Of a DNA stretch of 5,373 nucleotides, positions 1-5,033 are shown in pieces. Both the position numbers and the translations under genes were made by a program. Below the pieces are notes generated by a model. The model searched no databases. It was not told the DNA's origin and saw only the letters and a program-made list of their open reading frames with translations. Where the stretch lies: assembly GCA_016839345.1 (NCBI GenBank), contig JAEOUL010000305.1, forward strand, positions 1-5,373. Direction: 5' to 3'. The DNA comes from Candidatus Thorarchaeota archaeon (GTDB lineage: Archaea; Asgardarchaeota; Thorarchaeia; Thorarchaeales; Thorarchaeaceae). The number at the start of each line of letters is the position of its first letter. Position 1 is the first letter of the stretch.

Positions 1-2
1 AG

Positions 3-365
3 AGGGGAGTGAAAAGCGAAGCAATCAGTCAAGATTTGCCGTATGATGCTCCATTGGTTGCTGGTTCAAGTGACTACATTCCCTTCATGGATAATGCGCG
101 AGACTCATACTTTTACATCAATGGTCGCCAGTTTGGTGGTGCACCTATCAAAATTGACATCCGCATGGAAGTAACTGATGGACCAAATGCAGGTCCAATC
201 CTAATGGATGCAATTCGAGGAACAAAGCTTGCTCTGAAAAGAGGCATTGCAGGGTCTTTGGAATCAATATCAGCATATGGTTTCAAGATGCCTCCGAATC
301 CTACGACAATGTACAGAGCTGAAAGATGGGTTGAGGAGTTCCTGCTAGGAAAGAGAAAGAACTAG
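3..365 (+). CDS. ino1: myo-inositol-1-phosphate synthase, C-terminal fragment (5' end outside window)
   Basis: This enzyme family converts glucose 6-phosphate to 1L-myo-inositol 1-phosphate with NAD as internal redox cofactor; in archaea the product feeds inositol phospholipid headgroups and some compatible solutes. The reading frame is open to the window edge, so the GTG at position 9 is an internal Val, not a start. About 120 residues are visible, roughly the last third of a typical 360-390-residue prokaryotic enzyme. Recognisable family blocks in order are SDYIPF, GRQFGGAPIKIDIRMEV, DGPNAGPILMDAIR, TKLALKRGI, SAYGFKMPP and a final RAERWVEEFLLG, which parallel the C-terminal segment of actinobacterial and archaeal Ino1 as I recall it. 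Assignment rests on motif recognition, not alignment. It ends with TAG and faces the glycosyltransferase gene convergently. No obvious T-rich terminator follows; a perfect GGAATATTCC palindrome at 369-378 lies just after the stop. Confidence 0.88.
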   Translation, partial: RGVKSEAISQDLPYDAPLVAGSSDYIPFMDNARDSYFYINGRQFGGAPIKIDIRMEVTDGPNAGPILMDAIRGTKLALKRGIAGSLESISAYGFKMPPNPTTMYRAERWVEEFLLGKRKN

Positions 366-441
366 GAAGGAATATTCCAGTAGCAGATTATAGAAAATCT
401 TCAACCTAGTCTAATCATAGTTCTTGATACATCAACCTATT

Positions 442-503
442 TCCATGATTTCAAACCCATATACAGATGAGATTAGAAATGATTGTAGTAATCCATGATT
501 TCA
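442..503. repeat. 12-bp direct repeat pair in the convergent gap
   Basis: The 12-mer TCCATGATTTCA occurs at 442-453 and again at 492-503, exactly 50 bp apart. The second copy abuts the stop codon of the minus-strand glycosyltransferase gene (504-506). The 138-bp gap 366-503 holds no gene that I can see. The repeat may mark a transcription-end or protein-binding element, or may be chance. Confidence 0.4.
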
Positions 504-2147
504 TCAGAGTAATGTTGTATATAGACCACTTTCTATGACATCCTCGGCAAGATCTTGTGAGAATAGTATTAGATTATCGATGAGTCTATCTCTTTCAGAT
601 GGCATAACCACAAAAAATGTCACTGTGCTGTCGTGAACTACTATATTATCACGAATAGTCCAACTGCCAACCGCTTCCCACTCTTCAGGGACTAGATTGT
701 CCGCGTAAATTATTGCCACCTTGACACCGCGTTCCGTAGCAACGGTCCGCAATATACTAGGACTCATCGACCCATTAAGCAACGCTTGACCTATTTCCAG
801 AGTACCAATGCCCCATTTGTCAACACACACAATATCTGAAAGGTAGTTTATACAGCCTATGTCATTAATCATGACCGTTTCGCCGGTATAGAACCTATTC
901 AGAAAGAGACCCATTTGATATTGTTGTTCATAGATGTTATTGGATGCAATGGGTGTCCAGCATAGAGCTAAAACTCCTCGTCCCACTAGCGGAGCTATGA
1001 ACAGAATGACAAAGCCTAATCCATATAGGCGATTCCTTTCTAGACCAGTTCCTATTATTGGCATACGGATAGAAGTCAAATCCAATTCAGAGAGGAACTG
1101 GCGACCCTGAATTGAAATGATGATGACACCAAGTGCGACCAAGTAAGCTTCATACCTGAAGAACCATCCAATCCTGCCCAGCTGTAATTGCAGCAGACAA
1201 GAGGGGATATATATCAACCTCAGCACGTTGTTAATGTGCCAAAATCCAAGCTCTCGAGCGTTAGTCAACTTGACAGAGGCAATCAGGAGTGCGAGTAAGT
1301 GCGGAGACACTGCCAGAGCACCAATACCACGAACAAAAAAATAACGGAAGCCTTCATTCATGGCATCGACACTTTTTACAAGCAACGAGTTCGAAAGAAT
1401 TAGCCAACCATTCTGTATGGATATAATACCATATAGAAGCCAAGGGAGAGCTGCTATAACAAGAATAGCTAGTGCGTGGACCCATCTTCTCCTCATCAAG
1501 AATAGGAAAATCACTGGCAAAGCTAGAAAAACGGTTTCAATACGAACTGCAGAAGCAAAGAATAGAGTAACCAACAAAGAGAGTAACTGCTTACTATTGC
1601 TTTCTTCATGTGAGAGTATTCTTGACGAGATAATCACAAACATCATGGAGAAAAGTATGTGAAGAGTGTGTTCCATTCCTGTGAAGACAAGACTGGGCAA
1701 CGATGTGAAAAAGACAAACGATAATAGAACAACAGTGATGTATCTCGAACTCATATCCATGTGTTTGAGTAATGAATAGCATGTCACTACGGCTATTGAT
1801 GCAATTATGATATTGAGTACCAATGGGATTGCATCAGAGATACCAACTAGAACGAATGTTGCTGAAAGAATAAGGTTCCAGATTAGTGAAGAAGAGCTTG
1901 AGCTGAACTCGTATCGAGTTATACCGAAGACAGAGTATTCGTTCAGGTTCCTAGAGATTGCCAGATGGATGTAGGGGTCATCAAGTGTATAGATCATCAA
2001 GCCAGAATTAATAGCCAGGATTGCAGCGAACACCACGACCACTGATATCCATAGACAGGAAAGTGCAATTATCACAGGAAAATGTTTAGCTACTACATTA
2101 TAGACCTTTGACGCTTTCATGTTAAACTGCAACCCTGAAGTATGCAT
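504..2147 (-). CDS. GT-C superfamily membrane glycosyltransferase (lipid-linked sugar donor type)
   Basis: Probable polytopic membrane glycosyltransferase that transfers a sugar from a polyprenyl-phosphate donor on the outer face of the membrane. Residue numbers are for the 547-residue form. A first membrane helix (about 25-46) is followed by an exposed loop with an acidic pair D56-D57 in LDDPYIHL, then a Ser-rich stretch 82-87 ending in LIW. This matches the DD/DxY...ARNL...SSxxxPLW pattern of GT-C enzymes related to GT39/PMT and mycobacterial arabinofuranosyltransferases. Further family-like points are TGMEH (156-160), RIE (202-204), FRYEAYL (330-336) and, after the last helix, NDIGCINYLSD (428-438), which resembles the 'DiGaigYfsd' motif of the soluble C-terminal part. 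Many hydrophobic segments lie between 25 and 398. Start is uncertain: ATG at 2147 lacks a Shine-Dalgarno site and ATG at 2120 (residue 10) is equally plausible. Acceptor and sugar cannot be named. The convergent inositol-phosphate synthase gene makes a glycolipid link conceivable, but that is only inference. Confidence 0.72.
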   Translation of the reverse strand: MHTSGLQFNMKASKVYNVVAKHFPVIIALSCLWISVVVVFAAILAINSGLMIYTLDDPYIHLAISRNLNEYSVFGITRYEFSSSSSSLIWNLILSATFVLVGISDAIPLVLNIIIASIAVVTCYSLLKHMDMSSRYITVVLLSFVFFTSLPSLVFTGMEHTLHILFSMMFVIISSRILSHEESNSKQLLSLLVTLFFASAVRIETVFLALPVIFLFLMRRRWVHALAILVIAALPWLLYGIISIQNGWLILSNSLLVKSVDAMNEGFRYFFVRGIGALAVSPHLLALLIASVKLTNARELGFWHINNVLRLIYIPSCLLQLQLGRIGWFFRYEAYLVALGVIIISIQGRQFLSELDLTSIRMPIIGTGLERNRLYGLGFVILFIAPLVGRGVLALCWTPIASNNIYEQQYQMGLFLNRFYTGETVMINDIGCINYLSDIVCVDKWGIGTLEIGQALLNGSMSPSILRTVATERGVKVAIIYADNLVPEEWEAVGSWTIRDNIVVHDSTVTFFVVMPSERDRLIDNLILFSQDLAEDVIESGLYTTLL

Positions 2148-2171
2148 GAATCGACTAGTCCGTCAATATTT

Positions 2172-2192
2172 CTGAATCGGACTTGGATTCAG
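2172..2192. repeat. perfect 7-bp inverted repeat in the leader of the glycosyltransferase gene
   Basis: CTGAATC at 2172-2178 pairs exactly with GATTCAG at 2186-2192 around a 7-nt loop. On the plus strand it is followed by a T-rich run (2193-2205, TTTTATTTCTTTT), so it resembles an intrinsic terminator on that strand, although no plus-strand gene precedes it. On the minus strand it lies about 25 nt before the glycosyltransferase start, where it could be an operator or an mRNA hairpin. Confidence 0.45.
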
Positions 2193-2251
2193 TTTTATTT
2201 CTTTTGTAGTCGAGACATAAGCCTACAATACTCAAGGGACTACTTTTTGAC

Positions 2252-2258
2252 TATATAA
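2252..2258 (-). promoter_or_regulatory. TATA-like box for the glycosyltransferase gene
   Basis: On the minus strand the sequence reads TTTAGGTTATATAGTC, with an archaeal-style TTATATA core at 2252-2258, preceded by A/T-rich bases. It sits in the 150-bp gap 2148-2297 and would start transcription near position 2230, leaving a leader of roughly 80 nt that contains the inverted repeat at 2172-2192. The call is by eye only. Confidence 0.4.
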
Positions 2259-2297
2259 CCTAAATTGCAATTCTCCAGCTCTATCCATCATTCCTAA

Positions 2298-2693
2298 CTA
2301 TTTGTGATCTTTCAGATAGTCATTAAGTAGGGTCTTGAGCTGGTCAAGTTTACTAACGACAAGAAATTCTGTTTCTTCGCCAATCTCACTCAGGGTTTCA
2401 TTGAAGGAGATTACAGATTGAAAATTTTGCATGAAACTATCTTTGGCAACCTTAGTACGCGCTGATGGATCGAACACAACGATTCTATTCTCAGGTTCGA
2501 AGTTCACAACGATGCTCCTTTTGAGGTACATCACTTTTTTACACTTTGGACATTGAACTCGATTTGCTTTGCCAGCTTTCAACGATTTGATTAGATCTCG
2601 GTCTTCAGATAGATCAATATGTTCCACAACATCTGCTTCATAGACTTTCTTGCATTTTGAGCATTTCACTTCTGCTATACTTTTGCTGGCCAA
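2298..2693 (-). CDS. CpXC-type small protein with two CxxC motifs
   Basis: Small predicted cytoplasmic protein with two zinc-knuckle-like pairs, CSKC near the N-terminus and CPKC 37 residues further on. Between them lies a DLSEDRDLIKSLKAGKANRVQ stretch, and after the second pair comes a beta-rich segment ending NFEPENRIVVFDP. This spacing, 'dp.lk..il.G.ln...CPxC' followed by a short 'yhD' type region, fits the CpXC domain family, whose function is unknown; zinc binding is likely from the cysteines. The C-terminal 60 residues look helical and charged. The start is chosen as TTG at 2693 because AGGTGA (2699-2704) lies 5 nt before it. The frame could begin at GTG 2702, giving 134 residues, but that GTG immediately follows an in-frame TAG and overlaps the ribosome site. 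It lies 58 bp after the stop of the VTT gene on the same strand, so co-transcription is plausible. Confidence 0.68.
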   Translation of the reverse strand: MASKSIAEVKCSKCKKVYEADVVEHIDLSEDRDLIKSLKAGKANRVQCPKCKKVMYLKRSIVVNFEPENRIVVFDPSARTKVAKDSFMQNFQSVISFNETLSEIGEETEFLVVSKLDQLKTLLNDYLKDHK

Positions 2694-2698
2694 GGTTG

Positions 2699-2704
2699 TC
2701 ACCT
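2699..2704 (-). promoter_or_regulatory. Shine-Dalgarno site AGGTGA deciding the CpXC gene start
   Basis: AGGTGA on the minus strand is a near-ideal match to the archaeal 16S tail and stands 5 nt before TTG (2691-2693). It overlaps the alternative GTG start at 2700-2702, which itself has no upstream site, so it favours the TTG. Confidence 0.55.
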
Positions 2705-2751
2705 AAACAGAATAGAAGCTGCTAGGTTGCCTCTTAAGAATTCCGTAGCAG

Positions 2752-3441
2752 TCAATAATGGTCAGAATCTGAGTCTTCATTATCGTTACTCAAATCCACG
2801 GACCGTTGGTCATCAATCAACTCATCCTCAAGAATTTCTTGGAGCAAGTCAGATTCTTGTCCCTCTGTCTTTCTCTTGAATAGAATTCCAGTGATAATTG
2901 CAGTAAGGGCAATCGATGCTACGACAATGGGCATCGACTCAAAGAATCCTCCGCCCAAGGTCAGTCCGAAAAGGGCAATGATTGCTCCTGCGATTGTCAC
3001 TGCAACCTTACCTGTAAAATAACTGAATATGAACTTGGCAGTATTGTATTTCGTAAGGCCAACATAGACAATCAAGGGATCATCCGGAACGGGTGAAGCT
3101 GCTGCAATGAATAATGCTAGTGAGCCCCATCTATCAACGCGTTGTTTTTCTGAATCTAGAGATTTCAATCGCTCTTCAGATAGAACTACTCTTGATCCTC
3201 TCACAACGTAGAAGTGTATCAGCTTTGCAAGTGTGGCAGTGACAGCTACGATAATTCCGATGAAAACTGCTTCTGCTATTCCGACAGGTCCAAAGATAGA
3301 GAATGTTAGTACTGCAGCTCCAGCGAGTACCATATTGCTTGGGCTTAGAAATGGAATCATATTAATCGCGAAGCAGATGATGAAGAGACCTAGATACCCT
3401 TGACTAATCATATCTGTGATTAATTGGAAAACATCCTGCAT
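2752..3441 (-). CDS. VTT/DedA-like (SNARE-associated Golgi fold) integral membrane protein
   Basis: Predicted polytopic membrane protein of 229 residues from ATG 3441. Hydrophobic segments are at about 16-28, 36-80 (re-entrant or two helices), 108-129, 136-163 and 170-188. The IPFLSPSN block (29-36) followed by AAASPVPDDPLIVYVGLT (113-130) and a Gly-containing helix resembles the VTT domain layout of DedA/TMEM41/Tvp38 proteins, in which two re-entrant loops carry Pro and acidic residues. That family includes lipid scramblases and polyprenyl-phosphate or phospholipid translocases; which applies here is not decidable. The last 37 residues form a strongly acidic Asp/Glu/Ser tail with no positive cluster. 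The frame is open upstream to TTG 3504, but that would overlap the preceding gene and add a non-conserved-looking tail. ATG 3441 has GGTG 8 nt upstream and a TATA-like CATATTAA about 29 nt upstream. The small multidrug-export family (Sm_multidrug_ex) is an alternative assignment. Confidence 0.62.
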   Translation of the reverse strand: MQDVFQLITDMISQGYLGLFIICFAINMIPFLSPSNMVLAGAAVLTFSIFGPVGIAEAVFIGIIVAVTATLAKLIHFYVVRGSRVVLSEERLKSLDSEKQRVDRWGSLALFIAAASPVPDDPLIVYVGLTKYNTAKFIFSYFTGKVAVTIAGAIIALFGLTLGGGFFESMPIVVASIALTAIITGILFKRKTEGQESDLLQEILEDELIDDQRSVDLSNDNEDSDSDHY

Positions 3442-3484
3442 GTTAGAAACACCAATGCTACTACTTAATATGAAAGGTTCTAGA

Positions 3485-3913
3485 CTAAACTGACACCTTT
3501 TCAATCACAACTCTTTGAACTCCATCAAGAACCTTGAGTGAGCCCTCTAGTTCTGATATGTCTGAACTGAGTTGTCCAGGGTTGAAGTAGCACTCATAGA
3601 AACATCTTGTTCCTCGGAGACATACACCCGTTGAAAATAGAAGATCAACGAGACCTGCCTTCTTGAATATTTGAGATAGTTTGGTCAAGAAGTCATTTGT
3701 GAGTTTACCAATTTCAAGACTCAGAAACAATACTTCATCACTCTCGAGAGGGAAGATCTTAATGAGTCGGTCCTTGTGAACCAGAACCATTAGACCTTGA
3801 CCTGTGCCCATAGCATTTTTGAAGGCAGTTGGGAATTTAACGGTCTCACTTGCATCAAAAACTAGTACTTTACCGGCGGTTGCTCCTTCATAGGTTTCGT
3901 CTGACATCAGCAT
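3485..3913 (-). CDS. putative AbrB-like plus ACT-like two-domain protein (possible regulator)
   Basis: I do not recognise a named family. From ATG 3913 the 142-residue product has two apparent parts. Residues 15-57 read VLVFDASETVKFPTAF, then a Gly-containing turn, then LMVLVHKDRLIKIFPL. This has the rhythm of a SpoVT/AbrB swapped-hairpin DNA-binding domain (strand, 'G.i.lP...r..lg...G', strand, 'd.ivl.p'). Residues 60-142 predict strand-helix-strand-strand-helix-strand, the order of an ACT domain that usually binds an amino acid or other small ligand. Three cysteines at 98, 104 and 108 in the middle hairpin are notable. ATG 3907 is an equally possible start; GGAG (3918-3921) lies 4 nt before the first ATG and 10 nt before the second. 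The frame is open to 4021, but that part holds a TATA-like box and looks non-coding. The gene is divergent from the split nuclease pair and upstream of the VTT gene by 43 bp. Both domain calls are inference from pattern. Confidence 0.55.
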   Translation of the reverse strand: MLMSDETYEGATAGKVLVFDASETVKFPTAFKNAMGTGQGLMVLVHKDRLIKIFPLESDEVLFLSLEIGKLTNDFLTKLSQIFKKAGLVDLLFSTGVCLRGTRCFYECYFNPGQLSSDISELEGSLKVLDGVQRVVIEKVSV

Positions 3914-3956
3914 TTGTCTCCGTAGCGAAATCCTGCTGATGTAACTCCTCAAACTC

Positions 3957-3965
3957 GAATATAAG
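3957..3965 (-). promoter_or_regulatory. TATA-like box for the AbrB/ACT-like gene
   Basis: The minus strand reads CACTTATATTCGAG, with a TTATATT core. A start of transcription about 25 nt downstream would fall near 3932, leaving a short leader of about 20 nt before ATG 3913. This placement supports the shorter start and argues against translation of 3914-4021. Confidence 0.42.
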
Positions 3966-4003
3966 TGAATCTCTACTGTTTGGTCAGATGTGTGGCCCTT
4001 TTG

Positions 4004-4013
4004 TACTATTATC
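4004..4013 (+). promoter_or_regulatory. TATA-like element for the split nuclease pair
   Basis: TACTATTATC is centred about 27 bp before ATG 4036. No Shine-Dalgarno sequence precedes that ATG, so a leaderless transcript is a consistent reading. The match to an archaeal TATA consensus is only moderate. Confidence 0.3.
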
Positions 4014-4035
4014 AAAAACACTACTCTGACCTGTC

Positions 4036-4305
4036 ATGAGACTGACTGATGAAGAAAAACAGCCATTTCACAAGATGCGAGAGGTATCGGAATTGAGAAC
4101 TCAGTTCCAATGCGAGTACAGATTACTTCTCAAACAGAGATTTGGACCATCACTATCTCAAGCTCGTGTCGCTGGAATAGAGTTGCATAAGCATATCTCT
4201 GTCCAACAGGATCAGCAATGTCTTGAGAAGAAAGAGAGTCGACTTCTACCATTACTAATATTCCTTGTAACTTTGATTGCTGGTATATTGTGGATTTTGG
4301 GGTGA
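4036..4305 (+). CDS. N-terminal half of a Cas4/AddB-like nuclease fold with C-terminal membrane anchor
   Basis: An 89-residue protein. Residues 16-55 (EVSELRTQFQCEYRLLLKQR, then a short Gly-containing loop, then AGIELHKHIS) match the start of Cas4/Dna2/AddB-type PD-(D/E)XK nucleases: a cysteine (C26) that in those proteins is the first ligand of a 4Fe-4S cluster, a 'yllk.r.g' helix, and a GxxLH motif (G47, H51) giving the active-site histidine. The central sheet and catalytic acids are absent. Instead a charged KKESR segment is followed by a single hydrophobic helix (69-88) and the stop. Positive charges before the helix predict the N-terminal part in the cytoplasm and the C-terminus outside. 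The missing half is encoded 4 nt downstream in another frame. Start ATG 4036 has no Shine-Dalgarno site; M14 (4075) is a less likely alternative. As a lone protein it would have no catalytic core, so it is probably one subunit of a two-part enzyme, or the 5' part of a gene split by a frameshift. Confidence 0.68.
   Translation: MRLTDEEKQPFHKMREVSELRTQFQCEYRLLLKQRFGPSLSQARVAGIELHKHISVQQDQQCLEKKESRLLPLLIFLVTLIAGILWILG
4299..4305 (+). promoter_or_regulatory. Shine-Dalgarno site overlapping the upstream stop codon
   Basis: GGGGTGA (followed by TT) lies 4 nt before ATG 4310 and contains the TGA stop of the preceding gene at 4303-4305. The strong GGTGATT match to the archaeal 16S tail argues that ATG 4310 is a true start and that the two proteins are translationally coupled. 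Confidence 0.6.
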
Positions 4306-4309
4306 TTCG

Positions 4310-4969
4310 ATGGATGATTTCTTCAGTATAATCATGATGCTTGTATTCATCATTGGAGTTCTGCTTCTTCTTGCATTAAATCCAAGAACAGGTTTTTCCT
4401 CATCTGGCTTGAAGCTGAAACGAGCGATTCCTGCACCTTGGACGCTTTCAGAGTTTCTCAAAATGAAGCCTAACCGATGGAAAGTCAATCAATGTTATTT
4501 CTTCTCTGAAGAGAACATTAGGTCATTAGGTCATAGATTTGTTGGAAGACTAGATGGAGCTGTACTTCACTATGAAGACGCACCGATATTGGATACAATA
4601 ATTGAATACAAGTTTCCCTTGAAGCGTTTACCAAGAAAGCCAAGACTGGAAGATGTTTTTCAAGCAGGGCTTTATGCACTGTCACTTCTTGAGAGTGGTG
4701 TTTCATGTTCATCAACAAGGCTTGTAACAATTTATTGCTTACAAGATCGTGCAAAGAGATGTCTTGAAATGAAATCAGCTAGAGAGTGCTGGAGATGTAC
4801 CAATGGCAAAACCTTCGTCACTCGATTCAAACCAAAGAGTGTATTGACTAATTTGAGAAAACTGGATGAAGTTTGGTATAAAGGAAGACAACCAAGACCT
4901 ACACAGGAACAAAGTACCTGTAGAATTTGTCCATATCACGAAGGCAAATGCAATTACTCATTGGTATAA
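4310..4969 (+). CDS. membrane-anchored Cas4-like PD-(D/E)XK nuclease, catalytic and Fe-S half
   Basis: A 219-residue protein from ATG 4310. It begins MDD, then one membrane helix (4-24), then a basic linker (PRTGFSSSGLKLKR), so the rest should be cytoplasmic. The C-terminal domain has the ordered PD-(D/E)XK signature: GRLDG with D82, IIEYK with E99 and K101, and QAGLY with Q118 and Y122. These are the metal-binding and catalytic residues of Cas4, AddB and RecB-type exonucleases. Near the end C204-x2-C207-x6-C214 forms the three-cysteine group that, with one distant N-terminal cysteine, binds 4Fe-4S in that family. The N-terminal cysteine and the histidine motif are missing here and are found in the preceding gene. 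Six further cysteines (61, 133, 143, 151, 160, 163) are unusual. An upstream in-frame TTG at 4277 exists but has no support and would overlap the first gene by 29 nt. No cas genes or repeats are in view, so I would not name it cas4. Likely substrate is DNA, by family. Confidence 0.78.
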   Translation: MDDFFSIIMMLVFIIGVLLLLALNPRTGFSSSGLKLKRAIPAPWTLSEFLKMKPNRWKVNQCYFFSEENIRSLGHRFVGRLDGAVLHYEDAPILDTIIEYKFPLKRLPRKPRLEDVFQAGLYALSLLESGVSCSSTRLVTIYCLQDRAKRCLEMKSARECWRCTNGKTFVTRFKPKSVLTNLRKLDEVWYKGRQPRPTQEQSTCRICPYHEGKCNYSLV

Positions 4970-5000
4970 CAATGATATCATAGTATACAGCAACACAGAC

Positions 5001-5008
5001 CTTTTTAC
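5001..5008 (+). promoter_or_regulatory. TATA-like or oligo-T element before the right-edge gene
   Basis: CTTTTTAC lies 32 nt after the nuclease stop and about 26-30 nt before ATG 5034. It could be a TATA-like element for a leaderless transcript or an archaeal oligo-T terminator of the nuclease pair; the sequence cannot separate these. Confidence 0.28.
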
Positions 5009-5033
5009 GTCACAGACGCAACTCATAGTTACT

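Noticed and set aside
9..365. GTG at position 9 as the start of a complete 118-residue protein
   Set aside because: The frame is open to the window edge and the product begins in the middle of the inositol-1-phosphate synthase fold; the GTG is an internal Val codon.
1360..1662. Plus-strand open frame of 100 codons
   Set aside because: It lies antisense within the glycosyltransferase gene, has no ribosome site or recognisable motif, and its product has no coherent domain.
2719..2751. Stem CTGCTA/TAGCAG after the VTT gene stop as a terminator
   Set aside because: The stem is only 6 bp with a 21-nt loop and no T-run follows on the minus strand.
3442..3504. N-terminal extension of the VTT-like protein from TTG 3504
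   Set aside because: It overlaps the upstream gene's end and adds a segment with no membrane or domain logic; ATG 3441 has a GGTG site.
3914..4021. N-terminal extension of the AbrB/ACT-like protein up to 4021
   Set aside because: It contains a TATA-like box, lacks a supported start, and would cover the divergent promoter; ATG 3913 or 3907 with GGAG upstream fits better.
4255..4488. Minus-strand open frame opposite the nuclease junction
   Set aside because: It is antisense to two genes with strong family motifs and has no motif of its own.
4518..4754. Minus-strand open frame inside the catalytic half of the nuclease
   Set aside because: It covers the D/ExK/QxxxY-coding region on the other strand and is a shadow.
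4036..4969. CRISPR-associated cas4 with a nearby CRISPR locus
   Set aside because: No cas1, cas2 or effector genes and no regularly spaced repeats are present in the window; the protein is split and membrane anchored, unlike adaptation Cas4.
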